NCBI RefSeq assembly: GCF_024343615.1
Contig: NZ_RJUB01000015.1
Location: 1 to 64,000 of the forward strand
Length of the DNA: 64,000 nucleotides
From: Ferruginibacter sp. HRS2-29
GTDB taxonomy: Bacteria; Bacteroidota; Bacteroidia; Chitinophagales; Chitinophagaceae
Direction of reading: 5' to 3'
Below are positions 34,416 through 43,484 of the stretch, in pieces. The position numbers were made by a program, and so were the translations under genes. Each line of letters opens with the position of its first letter. Within the stretch, counting starts at the first letter, position 1. A model generated the notes under the pieces. It was given only the letters and a program-made list of their open reading frames with translations, was not told the DNA's origin and made no database searches.

Positions 34416-34466
34416 AGTATTTATTTAGCTCCTCCCGAATATGATCGGGAAGAATTTATTAGTTTA

Positions 34467-34928
34467 TTATGCTGTTTCTGAATTAGTTTTTTTCCTGGCA
34501 GGAGCTTTCTTCTTAGCTGGTGCTTTTGGAGCTTCTACTTCTGCTTTTACAGTTTCGGTTTTAGAAACCTTCACCGCTTTTTCAGTTGCCACGCCTGCTG
34601 CATCAACAATCACTGTTACGTGGTTGCTGCGTTTGCGAACCCTGTAACCACGACCTTGTGGTGCCGGCCTCATACGTTTGATAACCCTTGCGCCATCTAC
34701 CATGATCGTTTTAACGATCAAAGCATTTTCGTCAGCACCTTCGTTCTTTGCCTTCCAGTTGCTGATGGCAGAAATTACCAATTTGCGTAAAGGAACTGCA
34801 GGATGTTTTGGATTGTGATCCAAAATAGCCAGCGCTTTTTCCACCTTCATTCCACGGATCAGATCTGCCAATAAGCGCATCTTGCGTGGTGATGTTGGAT
34901 AATTATTCAATTTTGCTACTGCTTCCAT
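34467..34928 (-). CDS. rplV: 50S ribosomal protein L22 with Lys/Ala-rich tail
   Basis: Lines the peptide exit tunnel. Residues 1 to about 112 match L22: [40 protein letters not shown] and [19 protein letters not shown]-type beta-hairpin sequence. About 40 further residues form a Lys/Ala/Pro/Val-rich extension ([16 protein letters not shown]), which standard L22 lacks. The gap to rpsS holds four AGTTGTC heptamers. Confidence 0.95.
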   Translation of the reverse strand: MEAVAKLNNYPTSPRKMRLLADLIRGMKVEKALAILDHNPKHPAVPLRKLVISAISNWKAKNEGADENALIVKTIMVDGARVIKRMRPAPQGRGYRVRKRSNHVTVIVDAAGVATEKAVKVSKTETVKAEVEAPKAPAKKKAPARKKTNSETA

Positions 34929-34936
34929 TTTTATTT

Positions 34937-34964
34937 AGTTGTCAGTTGTCAGTTGTCAGTTGTC
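34937..34964. repeat. Heptamer tandem repeat AGTTGTC x4 between rpsS and rplV
   Basis: Four exact direct copies, followed by the related AGCACTCAG. Copy number could vary between strains. Confidence 0.92.
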
Positions 34965-35003
34965 AGCACTCAGTACTTACGACTTAAACTTATCACTTAG
35001 TTA

Positions 35004-35273
35004 TTACATTTTTTTACTTGAGTGACCACGGAAATTCCTTGTTGGTGCAAATTCACCTAGTTTATGGCCTACCATAAATTCAGTTACATAAACCGGGATG
35101 AATTTGTTCCCGTTGTGTACTGCGAAAGTGTGTCCAACGAAGTCAGGAGAAATTGTGCTCCTGCGGCTCCAGGTCTTGATAACACCTTTTTTGTTTTTCC
35201 CTTCATTGATAGCGAAGATCTTGTTCTCAAGCTTTGCTTCGATATAAGGGCCTTTTTTTAACGAACGACTCAT
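35004..35273 (-). CDS. rpsS: 30S ribosomal protein S19
   Basis: Protein of the 30S head contacting 16S rRNA with S13. The 89-residue product begins [19 protein letters not shown] and has [39 protein letters not shown] and [16 protein letters not shown]. All are diagnostic. Order rplB-rpsS-rplV is canonical. Confidence 0.98.
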   Translation of the reverse strand: MSRSLKKGPYIEAKLENKIFAINEGKNKKGVIKTWSRRSTISPDFVGHTFAVHNGNKFIPVYVTEFMVGHKLGEFAPTRNFRGHSSKKM

Positions 35274-35336
35274 AGTATGTATTTGTTTGTTGATTTTCCC
35301 GATTGATCACCGGGATATTTTAACAATGATGAATGC

Positions 35337-36179
35337 TTATTTGTTAGGCAGTTTTTTACCGTTACGACGGGTAAGGATCATTTTGTCAGAACCTTTACCC
35401 CGGGTACGGGTGATCTGGCCTTTAGCGTATTTACCTTTACGGCTACGTGGATGACCACCTGAAGCACGACCTTCACCACCACCCATCGGGTGATCTACCG
35501 GGTTCATCGCTACCGCACGTGTACGTGGACGGATACCTTTCCAACGGTTACGGCCCGCTTTACCCATGCTTTCCAGGCTATGATCGCTGTTGGAAGTAAC
35601 ACCAACTGTTGCATAACAATTGATCAATACTTTCCTCAACTCACCACTTGGCATTTTGATTACGGCATATTTGCCTTCTTTGTTATTCAGCTGTGCAGAT
35701 GTACCGGCACTACGTACCAGGATACCACCCTGTCCAGGCTGCATTTCAATGTTGTGAACGTTAGTACCGAGAGGCATGTTTTTCAACATCAACGCGTTTC
35801 CTAATTCAGGAGCTACGTCATCGCCGCTTTCTACTTTTTGTCCAACCTGGAGACCTTGCGGAGCCAGGATATAACGTTTTTCACCATCTGCATAAGACAA
35901 AAGAGCGATGAACGCTGTACGGTTCGGATCGTACTCAATGGTTTTTACAGTTGCCGGAATGTTCTTTTTGTTCCTCTTGAAATCAATCACACGGTACATA
36001 GTTTTGTTACCGCCGCCCATGTAGCGCATTGCCCTTCTACCCTGTGAGTTACGACCGGCAGTATTCTTTTGCGGTTCAAGCAAAGATTTTTCAGGAATGT
36101 TGGTAGTGATCTCTGCATAAGCATTTCCTATTCTCCAACGGGTACCTGCTGTGACCGGTTTGTATTTTCTAAGTGCCAT
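35337..36179 (-). CDS. rplB: 50S ribosomal protein L2
   Basis: Largest conserved 50S protein, needed for subunit joining and peptidyl transferase activity. The 280-residue product contains [36 protein letters not shown] and the catalytic-region signature [20 protein letters not shown] with its essential His. The normal order rplW-rplB-rpsS is kept. Confidence 0.98.
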   Translation of the reverse strand: MALRKYKPVTAGTRWRIGNAYAEITTNIPEKSLLEPQKNTAGRNSQGRRAMRYMGGGNKTMYRVIDFKRNKKNIPATVKTIEYDPNRTAFIALLSYADGEKRYILAPQGLQVGQKVESGDDVAPELGNALMLKNMPLGTNVHNIEMQPGQGGILVRSAGTSAQLNNKEGKYAVIKMPSGELRKVLINCYATVGVTSNSDHSLESMGKAGRNRWKGIRPRTRAVAMNPVDHPMGGGEGRASGGHPRSRKGKYAKGQITRTRGKGSDKMILTRRNGKKLPNK

Positions 36180-36316
36180 TTTTAATTACTTTTACCCTAA
36201 ATCCCTAAAGGGACTTTCGGACCTTTTTTAAAATCTCTGCATTTTGCGGTAGCAGAATTACCATACGTTATAAGTCTTATTCTTCGCTCCTGTTCCCCTT
36301 CAGGGGTCAGGGGTGA

Positions 36317-36616
36317 TTATACTGTTGTATACAGGTCGATCGTTTCGCCTTCAGCAACTGTTACTACAGCTTTTTTCTTAGCTGGCTTACGGCCAACGAT
36401 GAAACCGGCTTTGGTATATTTTGCTTTCAGTTTGGAAGGCATTACCATAGTATTCACTTCTTCAACCTGTACGCCGTAGAAAGATTCTACTGCTTTTTTG
36501 ATTTCGAGTTTGTTAGCCTTACGAGCCACTACGAAAGTGTAACGGTTCATTTTTTCTGATTGCTTGTTAGCTTTCTCAGACAAAATCGGCTTAATTAAAA
36601 CGTCAGATGGTTTCAT
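36317..36616 (-). CDS. rplW: 50S ribosomal protein L23
   Basis: Tunnel-exit protein and docking site for trigger factor and SRP. The 99-residue product has MKPSDVLIKPILSEKANKQS, YTFVVARKANKLEIKKAVES and FYGVQVEEVNTMVMPSKLKA. The gap after it (36180-36316) contains CCCTTCAGGGG-type palindromes. Confidence 0.96.
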   Translation of the reverse strand: MKPSDVLIKPILSEKANKQSEKMNRYTFVVARKANKLEIKKAVESFYGVQVEEVNTMVMPSKLKAKYTKAGFIVGRKPAKKKAVVTVAEGETIDLYTTV

Positions 36617-36672
36617 CTTTTCTATTTTGTAATTTGCTATCAGCTAAGCTGATGAAATCGGTTTGTTATTTA

Positions 36673-37308
36673 TTATGCTTCGGCAGCTGCTGCTTCTGAG
36701 AATAATTTCGCTGCGCTTTCTGTCAACACCAGCACGTTTGCGTTCAGAATATCGTAAGTGTTCATGTCATTTACAACAGTACCAGCTACACCTGTTACAT
36801 TACGTAAGCTCAGGTAGAAGTTGTCGTTGTATTCAGGGATCACGAACAGAGTTTTCTTACGGCCTACGTTCAGGCTTTTCAGGATACCAGTGAACGTTTT
36901 TGTCTTTGGAGCTTCCAGGTTCACATCTTCGAGTACCACGATGTTGTTTTCCTTCGCTTTGTAAGACAATGCGCTCATCTTAGCCAGGTCTTTCACTTTA
37001 CGATTCAGTTTGATATCGTATTTGTGTGGTTTCGGGCCGAAGATGCTACCACCACCTTTGTAGATAGGGTTACGCAGGTTACCCTTACGGGCACCACCTG
37101 TACCTTTTTGTTTGTGAAGCTTCTTGGAAGAACCTTTCACTTCCATACGGGTCTTTACCTTGTGCGTACCCTGGCGCTGAGCACCCTGGTATTGTTTAAC
37201 AGCCAGGTAAATAACGTGGTCGTTTGGCTCGATACCGAAAATATCTTCCGGCAGTTCAATTGTCCTTCCGGTTTTTTCGCCTTTTGTATTTATAATATCT
37301 AGTTGCAT
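36673..37308 (-). CDS. rplD: 50S ribosomal protein L4
   Basis: Lines the exit tunnel; in Escherichia coli it also represses the S10 operon through its leader. The 211-residue product has RQGTHKVKTRMEVKGSSKKL, HKQKGTGGARKGNLRNPIYK and GGGSIFGPKPHKYDIKLNRK, the L4 tunnel loop and its basic surroundings. Whether leader-based control exists here cannot be seen. Confidence 0.97.
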   Translation of the reverse strand: MQLDIINTKGEKTGRTIELPEDIFGIEPNDHVIYLAVKQYQGAQRQGTHKVKTRMEVKGSSKKLHKQKGTGGARKGNLRNPIYKGGGSIFGPKPHKYDIKLNRKVKDLAKMSALSYKAKENNIVVLEDVNLEAPKTKTFTGILKSLNVGRKKTLFVIPEYNDNFYLSLRNVTGVAGTVVNDMNTYDILNANVLVLTESAAKLFSEAAAAEA

Positions 37309-37362
37309 TTTCGTTGTTTTATTAAGTTCAATGTTGATGGTTTGTGATACGTTTTGTTGTTA

Positions 37363-37980
37363 TTATTTCTGTATCAAAACGATTGAACCGTTGTGGCCCG
37401 GAACTGATCCGCTTACCAAAATGTAATTTTTTTCTGCGAAGATCTTCACCACTTTCAGGCCTTTCATCTTCACCCTGTCGCCACCCATACGGCCTGCCAT
37501 GCGCATACCTTTGAATACACGGCTCGCATCGGAAGAGTTACCGATAGAACCCGGTGCACGCTGACGGTCATGCTGACCATGGGATTGCTCACCAACACCA
37601 CTGAAGCCGTGACGTTTAACAACACCCTGGAAGCCTTTACCTTTGGTGGTACCGACAACTTCAATGCTATCGCCCTCAGCAAAGATGTCAACCGTAATGG
37701 TTTCACCAACTGCCTGGGTAAGTTCGCTATCGCGGATTTCCTGAACGAATTTTTTAGGAGCTGTATTAGCTTTTGCGAAGTGGTTCACTTCGGCTTTGAT
37801 GGAGTGCTTTTCTTTCTTGTCGCCGAATGCGATCTGAAGGGCGTTGTAACCGTCTGTTTCTACGGTTTTCTTTTGAGTGACTACACACGGGCCAGCTTCA
37901 ATGATAGTAACCGCAGTCTGTTTGCCGGTCGTATCAAAGATACTGGTCATGCCAATCTTCTTTCCAATAATACTTTTCAT
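37363..37980 (-). CDS. rplC: 50S ribosomal protein L3
   Basis: Early-assembling protein reaching the peptidyl transferase centre. The 205-residue product begins [20 protein letters not shown] and contains [39 protein letters not shown] and [19 protein letters not shown], including the methylatable Gln region. It is 108 bp after rpsJ; that gap has a CTTCGCC-GG-GGCGAAG hairpin. Confidence 0.97.
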   Translation of the reverse strand: MKSIIGKKIGMTSIFDTTGKQTAVTIIEAGPCVVTQKKTVETDGYNALQIAFGDKKEKHSIKAEVNHFAKANTAPKKFVQEIRDSELTQAVGETITVDIFAEGDSIEVVGTTKGKGFQGVVKRHGFSGVGEQSHGQHDRQRAPGSIGNSSDASRVFKGMRMAGRMGGDRVKMKGLKVVKIFAEKNYILVSGSVPGHNGSIVLIQK

Positions 37981-38088
37981 TGTATCTGTTTTATGCTCAG
38001 CGGTACCTTATGAAGGGTACTTGAGCGTTCATATTTTTCTTTTTAAGAGCTTACCTGGTGCCTTTCTTCGCCGGGGCGAAGAGGTTCA

Positions 38089-38394
38089 TCAAGCCTTGAT
38101 TTCTACATCCACACCACTAGGCAAATCCAGTTTGCTCAGAGCATCAACCGTACGGCTGCTGCTGGTGTAAATGTCTAACAAACGTTTGTGCGTACACAAT
38201 TGGAACTGCTCACGAGCTTTCTTGTTAACGTGAGGAGAACGCAATACAGTAAAGATTTTCTTATGCGTAGGTAAAGGAATTGGACCTGTTACCACTGCGC
38301 CAGTACTGCGTACAGTTTTTACAATCTTTTCAGCTGACTTATCTACTAAGTTGTGGTCGTAAGACTGTAATTTGATTCTGATTCGTTGTGACAT
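38089..38394 (-). CDS. rpsJ: 30S ribosomal protein S10 (NusE)
   Basis: Small-subunit head protein that also links RNA polymerase and ribosome through NusG. The 101-residue product begins [20 protein letters not shown], with [20 protein letters not shown] and [19 protein letters not shown]. It is first in the cluster. The usual upstream genes (rpsL, rpsG, fusA) are not here; instead a divergent outer-membrane gene follows a TACCTTTG promoter. Confidence 0.98.
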   Translation of the reverse strand: MSQRIRIKLQSYDHNLVDKSAEKIVKTVRSTGAVVTGPIPLPTHKKIFTVLRSPHVNKKAREQFQLCTHKRLLDIYTSSSRTVDALSKLDLPSGVDVEIKA

Positions 38395-38436
38395 ATGTAA
38401 AGAACTTTAAAAAATACCGTTTTTTAATTTGGAGTG

Positions 38437-38444
38437 CAAAGGTA
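38437..38444 (-). promoter_or_regulatory. TAnnTTTG promoter element of the S10 cluster
   Basis: Minus-strand TACCTTTGCACTCC contains the -7 consensus about 45 bp before rpsJ, giving a leader of roughly 35 bases. No exact TTTG -33 element was found 19 bp upstream. Confidence 0.65.
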
Positions 38445-38570
38445 AGGGTCTGTTCTTAAATAGAAAAGAAATAACTAAAGTTTTTTTAGAAAAAATATAC
38501 CTGCAGTTTAGGAATGGTTTTTGGTAAAGGTTAACACACACCATTTTCACTTATCATTCCTTAATATTAT

Positions 38571-39428
38571 ATGAAAAAATACCTCCCGCTGATATGCATT
38601 GCACTGATGCCTTATCTTGCTCATTCTCAACGCCTTCACGCCGATCTGCAACTGGGTGTGGCCAATTACCAGGGCGATCTGCAAACCAAAGGATATACTT
38701 TCAAAGGAGCGAAACCAGCCGTCGGGCTCGGACTTTCCTACGATATAAACGACCATGTTGTTCTACGCGGAATGGCAAGTTTTATGTCGCTCCGTGGCGA
38801 TGATAAGGATAAGGAAGGTGTCATCAACCCCCGAAACCTCAATTTCAAGTCGCGGATATGGGAGGCCCAGCTCGGACTCGAATACAATATTTTCGATATA
38901 CAGGAAAAAAGTTTCACCCCTTATCTTTTTGCTAGCGTAGCGGCTTTCCATTTCAACCCCTATTCGTACGATACTTCCGGAAACAAGGTCTTCCTGCGGA
39001 CGCTCGGCACCGAAGGGCAGGGCCTGGCTGCCTATCCTGAAAAGAAATTATATAAGAATAACCAGCTGGCGATCCCTTTTGGCGGCGGTATAAAATTCGC
39101 TTTCACCGAAAACCTGCAGGTAGGTATCGAAGTGGGCCTCAGGAAGTTATTTACCGATTACCTGGATGATGTGAGCGGCACTTATGCCGATTCTACCCTG
39201 TTGCTGGCTGGGCGTGGCCCGCAAGCCGTAGCATTTGCTTACCGCGAAAGCGAGATACATGGCGCATCATCCTACCCCGCTGCCGGAGCGGTGAGGGGCA
39301 ATCCCGATAAAAAAGACTGGTATTACGTTACCGGCCTCCGTATCAGCTATCGCCTGGGTGCAGGCGGCGGAGGTGGTGGCAGGGGCGGCGGAAAGAACAA
39401 GCTGGGCTGCCCTAAGCCGGTTTATTAG
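38571..39428 (+). CDS. Outer-membrane beta-barrel protein (DUF6089/PorG-like)
   Basis: The 285-residue product has a signal peptide (MKKYLPLICIALMPYLAHSQ) and then alternating hydrophobic strands: LHADLQLGVANYQGDL, AVGLGLSYDINDHVVLRGMA, IWEAQLGLEYNIFD, LQVGIEVGLRKLFTDYLDD. The pattern matches small barrels of the DUF6089 group, related to the T9SS accessory protein PorG. A T9SS role is only a possibility. The C-terminus is odd: a run of glycines (AGGGGGGRGGGK) before KLGCPKPVY, rather than a terminal aromatic strand. It is divergent from rpsJ. Confidence 0.72.
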   Translation: MKKYLPLICIALMPYLAHSQRLHADLQLGVANYQGDLQTKGYTFKGAKPAVGLGLSYDINDHVVLRGMASFMSLRGDDKDKEGVINPRNLNFKSRIWEAQLGLEYNIFDIQEKSFTPYLFASVAAFHFNPYSYDTSGNKVFLRTLGTEGQGLAAYPEKKLYKNNQLAIPFGGGIKFAFTENLQVGIEVGLRKLFTDYLDDVSGTYADSTLLLAGRGPQAVAFAYRESEIHGASSYPAAGAVRGNPDKKDWYYVTGLRISYRLGAGGGGGGRGGGKNKLGCPKPVY

Positions 39429-39529
39429 AAGTTAAAAAGGTTTAAAAGTTCAAGAGGTTCAAAAAGTTGACATTCTATCGGAATGCATTTCAACCTTTTG
39501 AACCTCTTGAACTTTTGAACTTTTGAATT
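39427..39529. repeat. Dispersed inverted repeat, GTTCAAAAG family, copy C
   Basis: Centre TTGACATTCTATCGGAATGC is the reverse complement type of copy B, so this copy is inverted relative to B. It fills the gap between two convergent genes and runs into a CTTAATTCTTAATTTTTAATT stretch that supplies the stop codon of the GIN-domain gene. Confidence 0.9.
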
Positions 39530-39544
39530 CTTAATTCTTAATTT

Positions 39545-40246
39545 TTAATTTTCTTTACTTACACTTCCCCCACTGCTTTCCTGTTTCTTCACTACTGCTG
39601 CCGCACCTTTGTAATCAATATCGCTGCCGCTGCTGGCATTGGCTTCGATGGATACGCTGGCAAAAACGTCGATGCTGGAACCACTGCTGGCTTCCGCTAC
39701 AGTATTTTCGCTCAGCAATTCGAATGCTTTGATAGTAGAAGCGCTGGAGCTGTTGGCATTTACATTGCGGGTGCGTCCCGATACTTTTATTTCGGAAGCA
39801 CTGCTGGCTTCCATGTGCACTTCCGGCGCTTCTACCGAAGTGGTGATGCTCGCCGCACTGGAAGCATCCAGCGAAACAGTGCCTGAACTTACAAGTGGAT
39901 CCTTTACTTCCACGGAAGCCGCGGACGAAGCCTTGATGGAACTGATATCATTCGCCGTAACAAAAACCCTGATGTGTACATCGTGCAGGCTGGTATGATC
40001 CTTTATGCCTATTTTCAATGTACCATTTTCCACTTCCGTTTCGATGAATTCCATCAGGTTGTCATCCGCTTCCACGGTAACGGATCCTGGACCTTTACGA
40101 AGTTCTACTTCGATGCCTGAACTAACACTCAGTTTGGTAAATCCGGTTGCAGAGCGTTTTTGGGTGATCACATGGCCACTCCCGCTTTCACTGTCGCAAC
40201 TGCTGAAAAGCACGCCTGCGGCAATAATGATTAATAATTTTTTCAT
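39545..40246 (-). CDS. Head-GIN domain (DUF2807) lipoprotein
   Basis: The 233-residue product starts with a lipoprotein signal (MKKLLIIIAAGVLFSSC; Cys17). The rest is a repetitive Ser/Ala-rich beta-helix: FTKLSVSSGIEVELRKGPG, then repeats of the ASSAASIEV type such as IKASSAASVEVKDP, LDASSAASITTSV and MEASSASEIKVSG. This is the DUF2807 pattern, common in Bacteroidota and of unknown function, probably a cell-surface or periplasmic scaffold. Its stop codon lies inside an A/T-rich repeat. A TATCTTTG promoter element lies 24-31 bp upstream. Confidence 0.82.
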   Translation of the reverse strand: MKKLLIIIAAGVLFSSCDSESGSGHVITQKRSATGFTKLSVSSGIEVELRKGPGSVTVEADDNLMEFIETEVENGTLKIGIKDHTSLHDVHIRVFVTANDISSIKASSAASVEVKDPLVSSGTVSLDASSAASITTSVEAPEVHMEASSASEIKVSGRTRNVNANSSSASTIKAFELLSENTVAEASSGSSIDVFASVSIEANASSGSDIDYKGAAAVVKKQESSGGSVSKEN

Positions 40247-40269
40247 GGTTGATGTTTTTATACTTTGCG

Positions 40270-40277
40270 CAAAGATA
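40270..40277 (-). promoter_or_regulatory. TAnnTTTG promoter element for the DUF2807 gene
   Basis: Minus-strand TATCTTTG, with CTTG about 18 bp further upstream as a possible -33 element inside the AAGAATTAAAAATC repeat. Confidence 0.5.
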
Positions 40278-40282
40278 TTTTT

Positions 40283-40318
40283 AAGAATTAAAAATCAAGA
40301 ATTAAAAATCAAGAATTC
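40283..40318. repeat. AAGAATTAAAAATC direct repeats
   Basis: About two and a half copies of a 14-bp unit, the reverse complement of the unit at 33571. It belongs to the A/T-rich TTAATTTTTAATTC family. Confidence 0.75.
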
Positions 40319-40331
40319 CTAAACTACTCCT

Positions 40332-40405
40332 GCTGTCAGCCTGAGCTTGTCGAAGGCAAATCCATACCAATTTTATTTCACCTTCGACAAGCTCAGGCTG
40401 ACAGC
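40332..40405. repeat. Perfect 25-bp inverted repeat (CCTGAGCTTGTCGAAGG type)
   Basis: Arms 40332-40356 and 40381-40405 are exact reverse complements around a 24-nt A/T-rich loop. The core is TCAGCCTGAGCTTGTCGAAG. The element is G/C-richer than its surroundings. It lies between two divergent promoters (DUF2807 gene and guaA). I recall similar sequences as dispersed repeats in many bacteria. Confidence 0.95.
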
Positions 40406-40469
40406 CGTTTTCAAGATCAAACTTACAGTTGTAACATTCATTCTTAATTTTTAATTCTTAATTATTAAT

Positions 40470-40477
40470 TAGATTTG
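40470..40477 (+). promoter_or_regulatory. TAnnTTTG promoter element for guaA
   Basis: TAGATTTG ends 6 bp before the guaA ATG, so transcription would start at or within a base or two of the start codon: a leaderless or nearly leaderless mRNA. It is at the edge of a TTAATTATTAATT repeat. Confidence 0.5.
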
Positions 40478-40483
40478 CGCTTT

Positions 40484-42019
40484 ATGACAGAAAAAATAAT
40501 CATCCTCGATTTCGGATCCCAATATACCCAGCTGATAGCCCGTGTTGTAAGGGAAGCCAATGTATACTGTGAGATCATTCCCTTTCACAAAAACATCGAA
40601 TATACCCCGGAATTGAAAGGTGTGATCCTTTCCGGCTCGCCTTTTTCAGTAAATGAAGAAAATGCTCCAACAGTTGATGTGAGCGCCATTGCGGAAAAAG
40701 TTCCGGTATTCGGCGTTTGTTATGGTGCCCAGCTTACTGCCAAACTATATGGCGGGCAGGTGGCCAAAAGCGACAAGCGGGAATATGGCAGGGCGAATTT
40801 TACCGTAGTAAGAGGAGATGAGATACTGGAAGACGTTTCCATCAATTCGCAGGTATGGATGAGCCACAGCGATACCATCAAGCAGCTTCCTTCCGGCTTT
40901 GAATTGCTGGGCACAACAGAAAGCATTCCGGTAGCTGCTTTCAAAAGTGGATCAACCAATGCACACGTGATCTATGGATTACAGTTCCACCCTGAAGTAT
41001 ATCATTCTACGGAGGGTAAAACCATTATCCGTAATTTCCTGGTGAATACCTGTGGCTGTTCGCAGGACTGGACTTCGGCGCATTTCATCACCGATACGGT
41101 GGCTGCGCTGAAAGAAAAACTGGGCGACAGCAAAGTGGTGATGGGATTGAGTGGTGGTGTAGACAGTACCGTTGCGGCCACGCTGATCCATCGCGCCATC
41201 GGCGATAATCTTTTCGGGATCTTCGTGGATAACGGGGTGCTGCGCAAAAATGAATTTGAAGAGGTTTTAAAAATATACAAACAGCTTGGCCTGAATGTAA
41301 AAGGCGTAGATGCCAAAGAGCATTTCTATTCGAAGCTGGCAGGTAAAACGGATCCTGAAGAAAAGCGCAAAGCCATCGGCAGCGGTTTCATCGAGATATT
41401 CGACCAGGAAGCGCATAAACTCACCGGTATCGAATACCTGGGGCAAGGCACCATTTATCCTGATGTGATCGAATCCGCGGCGGTACACGGCCCTTCGGTC
41501 ACCATCAAATCGCATCACAATGTGGGCGGGCTTCCCGAAACCATGAAGCTTAAGCTGGTAGAGCCTTTGAGGGCATTGTTCAAAGATGAGGTAAGGAAGA
41601 TCGGCGCAGAACTTGGTATCCCTGCGGAAATGCTGAACAGGCATCCTTTCCCGGGCCCGGGACTCGGTATCCGCATCCTCGGGGAAATTACTCCGGATAA
41701 GGTACGGTTATTGCAAGATGCAGACCTGATATATACAGATTGCCTTAAAAAATTCGGATTGTATGATAGCGTCTGGCAGGCCGGCACCATTCTTTTACCT
41801 GTAAAAAGTGTAGGTGTAATGGGTGACGAAAGGACGTATGAGTTCACTGTTGCCCTCCGTGCGGTAACTTCAGTAGACGGGATGACGGCGGATTGGGCGC
41901 ACCTGCCTTACGAGTTCCTGGGGGCCGTAAGCAACGAGATCATCAACAATGTAAAAGGCATCAACCGGGTAGTATACGACATCAGCAGTAAACCCCCGGC
42001 CACTATCGAGTGGGAATAA
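40484..42019 (+). CDS. guaA: GMP synthase (glutamine-hydrolysing)
   Basis: Converts XMP to GMP using glutamine and ATP. The 511-residue product has a class I amidotransferase domain with nucleophile Cys in [14 protein letters not shown] and the His in [12 protein letters not shown]. An ATP-pyrophosphatase domain with the P-loop [15 protein letters not shown] follows, and the C-terminal dimerisation domain ends KPPATIEWE. The frame extends three codons upstream, but the ATG at 40484 starts the family ([18 protein letters not shown]). It is followed 19 bp later by a periplasmic-binding protein gene, probably cotranscribed. It is the synthetic counterpart of the guanine breakdown cluster. Confidence 0.97.
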   Translation: MTEKIIILDFGSQYTQLIARVVREANVYCEIIPFHKNIEYTPELKGVILSGSPFSVNEENAPTVDVSAIAEKVPVFGVCYGAQLTAKLYGGQVAKSDKREYGRANFTVVRGDEILEDVSINSQVWMSHSDTIKQLPSGFELLGTTESIPVAAFKSGSTNAHVIYGLQFHPEVYHSTEGKTIIRNFLVNTCGCSQDWTSAHFITDTVAALKEKLGDSKVVMGLSGGVDSTVAATLIHRAIGDNLFGIFVDNGVLRKNEFEEVLKIYKQLGLNVKGVDAKEHFYSKLAGKTDPEEKRKAIGSGFIEIFDQEAHKLTGIEYLGQGTIYPDVIESAAVHGPSVTIKSHHNVGGLPETMKLKLVEPLRALFKDEVRKIGAELGIPAEMLNRHPFPGPGLGIRILGEITPDKVRLLQDADLIYTDCLKKFGLYDSVWQAGTILLPVKSVGVMGDERTYEFTVALRAVTSVDGMTADWAHLPYEFLGAVSNEIINNVKGINRVVYDISSKPPATIEWE

Positions 42020-42038
42020 CAGCAAAGAAAACCTCTAT

Positions 42039-43226
42039 ATGAAAAAAAGATTCGGACTCGTTTTATTGCTTGTTGCCATCTGCGCAGCAAACACTTTTGC
42101 TCAGACCGGTGCGCCAAAAAATTACAGGACCTACAAAGTGGGCATTTTTGCACCGCTCTACCTTGATTCTGTTTTCAACGAGAACGGCTATCGCTACAGC
42201 AGCAGGAGCTTCCCGAAGTTTACGGTTCAGGGGCTCGACTTCATACAAGGGGCACAGATAGCCCTCGACAGCATGCCGCTTTTCAATGGCAATATCGATG
42301 CAACTTTTTACGATTCGAAATCATTTACCAAACCGGTAAGCGATCTTATCCTCAATAAATCCATCGACAGCCTCGACCTCATCATCGGTGCGGTAAAGGA
42401 TCAGGAATATGTACAGCTGGCAAATTTTGCGCAGCAAAGAAATATCCCGTTCATATCTGCGGTATACCCGAATGATGGTGGCATTGTAGCGAACCCGTTC
42501 CTGGTGATTGTAAACTCCACACTGAAAGCGCATTGCGAAGCCATCTATAGTTATCTCCTGCAAAATCATGGGAACGAAAAGATCGTGCTGGTAAAAAAGG
42601 CGGGGACACAGGAAGATAAAGTGGCGGGGTATTTCAAAAATATCAATGATCAGGATGGCAAATCGTTGCTGAACATTACGGTGGTGAACATCACAGATAA
42701 TAATTTCAGCGGGTTGAAATTTAAGCTGGACAGCCTTCACCGTAATATCATCATCGGCGGCAGCCTCAACGAAGAATTTGCCCTGAAACTGGCTACGGAA
42801 TGCGCTGCCATCAATAAAACGTACAGCAGCACATTAATCGGCATGCCCAACTGGGATGGTTTTGCATTTGTAAGCAAAAAAAACACATTAAAAGATTACC
42901 CGATCTATTATACTACTCCTTATTACAATGCAAAGTGGGATGCACAGAGCAAAATGATACAGGCATTTTATAAAAAAACGTACAAGTCTACCCCGTCAGA
43001 CATGACTTACAAAGGTTTTGAATCTGTATTTCTCTTTGCCCGCCTGCTTACCAGGTACCCCGACGATTATATGGGGCACCTGAATGATTATCCTTATAAA
43101 GTTTTTAACGAGTATATTTTCAAGCCGGTTTTCCTTTCAAAAAAGTCCGGTGTTCCTGATTATTTTGAAAACAAAAGATTGTACTTTATGAAGGCGGTGG
43201 GTGGTAATGTGACGAAAGCCTGGTAA
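42039..43226 (+). CDS. Exported periplasmic-binding-protein (type I) family protein
   Basis: The 395-residue product has a signal peptide (MKKRFGLVLLLVAICAANTFAQ) and then the type I periplasmic-binding fold seen in amino-acid ABC receptors. Examples are YKVGIFAPLYLDSVF, VQGLDFIQGAQIALDSMP, LDLIIGAVKDQEYVQLANFA and IPFISAVYPNDGG. No ABC transporter subunits are nearby. In Bacteroidota such orphan proteins often carry wall-related domains, which I do not see here. Ligand unknown. It lies 19 bp after guaA and ends in a strong terminator. Confidence 0.75.
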   Translation: MKKRFGLVLLLVAICAANTFAQTGAPKNYRTYKVGIFAPLYLDSVFNENGYRYSSRSFPKFTVQGLDFIQGAQIALDSMPLFNGNIDATFYDSKSFTKPVSDLILNKSIDSLDLIIGAVKDQEYVQLANFAQQRNIPFISAVYPNDGGIVANPFLVIVNSTLKAHCEAIYSYLLQNHGNEKIVLVKKAGTQEDKVAGYFKNINDQDGKSLLNITVVNITDNNFSGLKFKLDSLHRNIIIGGSLNEEFALKLATECAAINKTYSSTLIGMPNWDGFAFVSKKNTLKDYPIYYTTPYYNAKWDAQSKMIQAFYKKTYKSTPSDMTYKGFESVFLFARLLTRYPDDYMGHLNDYPYKVFNEYIFKPVFLSKKSGVPDYFENKRLYFMKAVGGNVTKAW

Positions 43227-43252
43227 GTGAATGGGCAATAGTGAATGGTCAA
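43226..43252. repeat. AGTGAATGGTC-type repeat, single copy
   Basis: AAGTGAATGGGCAATAGTG followed by AATGGTCAA, directly after the stop codon of the periplasmic-binding protein gene. Confidence 0.6.
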
Positions 43253-43291
43253 GCCTCCAAAGTTTAATATATTTCTACAACTTTTTAATTT

Positions 43292-43316
43292 GCCGAAGCT
43301 AAGCTTCGGCTTTTTT
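43292..43316 (+). terminator. Intrinsic terminator after the guaA transcript
   Basis: GCCGAAGCT-A-AGCTTCGGC followed by TTTTTT. The effective stem is 7 bp or more with a small loop. Confidence 0.85.
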
Positions 43317-43484
43317 ATGGAATCTTCCACGGGAATACCACGAGTATACCATCTCCATACGATCTAATGAGTAAATTCACCAATGTTCCACGAGCGAAGC
43401 TTGAGCGAACCTACAGCGAACCTACAGCGAACCCATCCTCTTCGTTATCTCTGCGGCATTACTAAATGTTCCACGGCAATTTTT

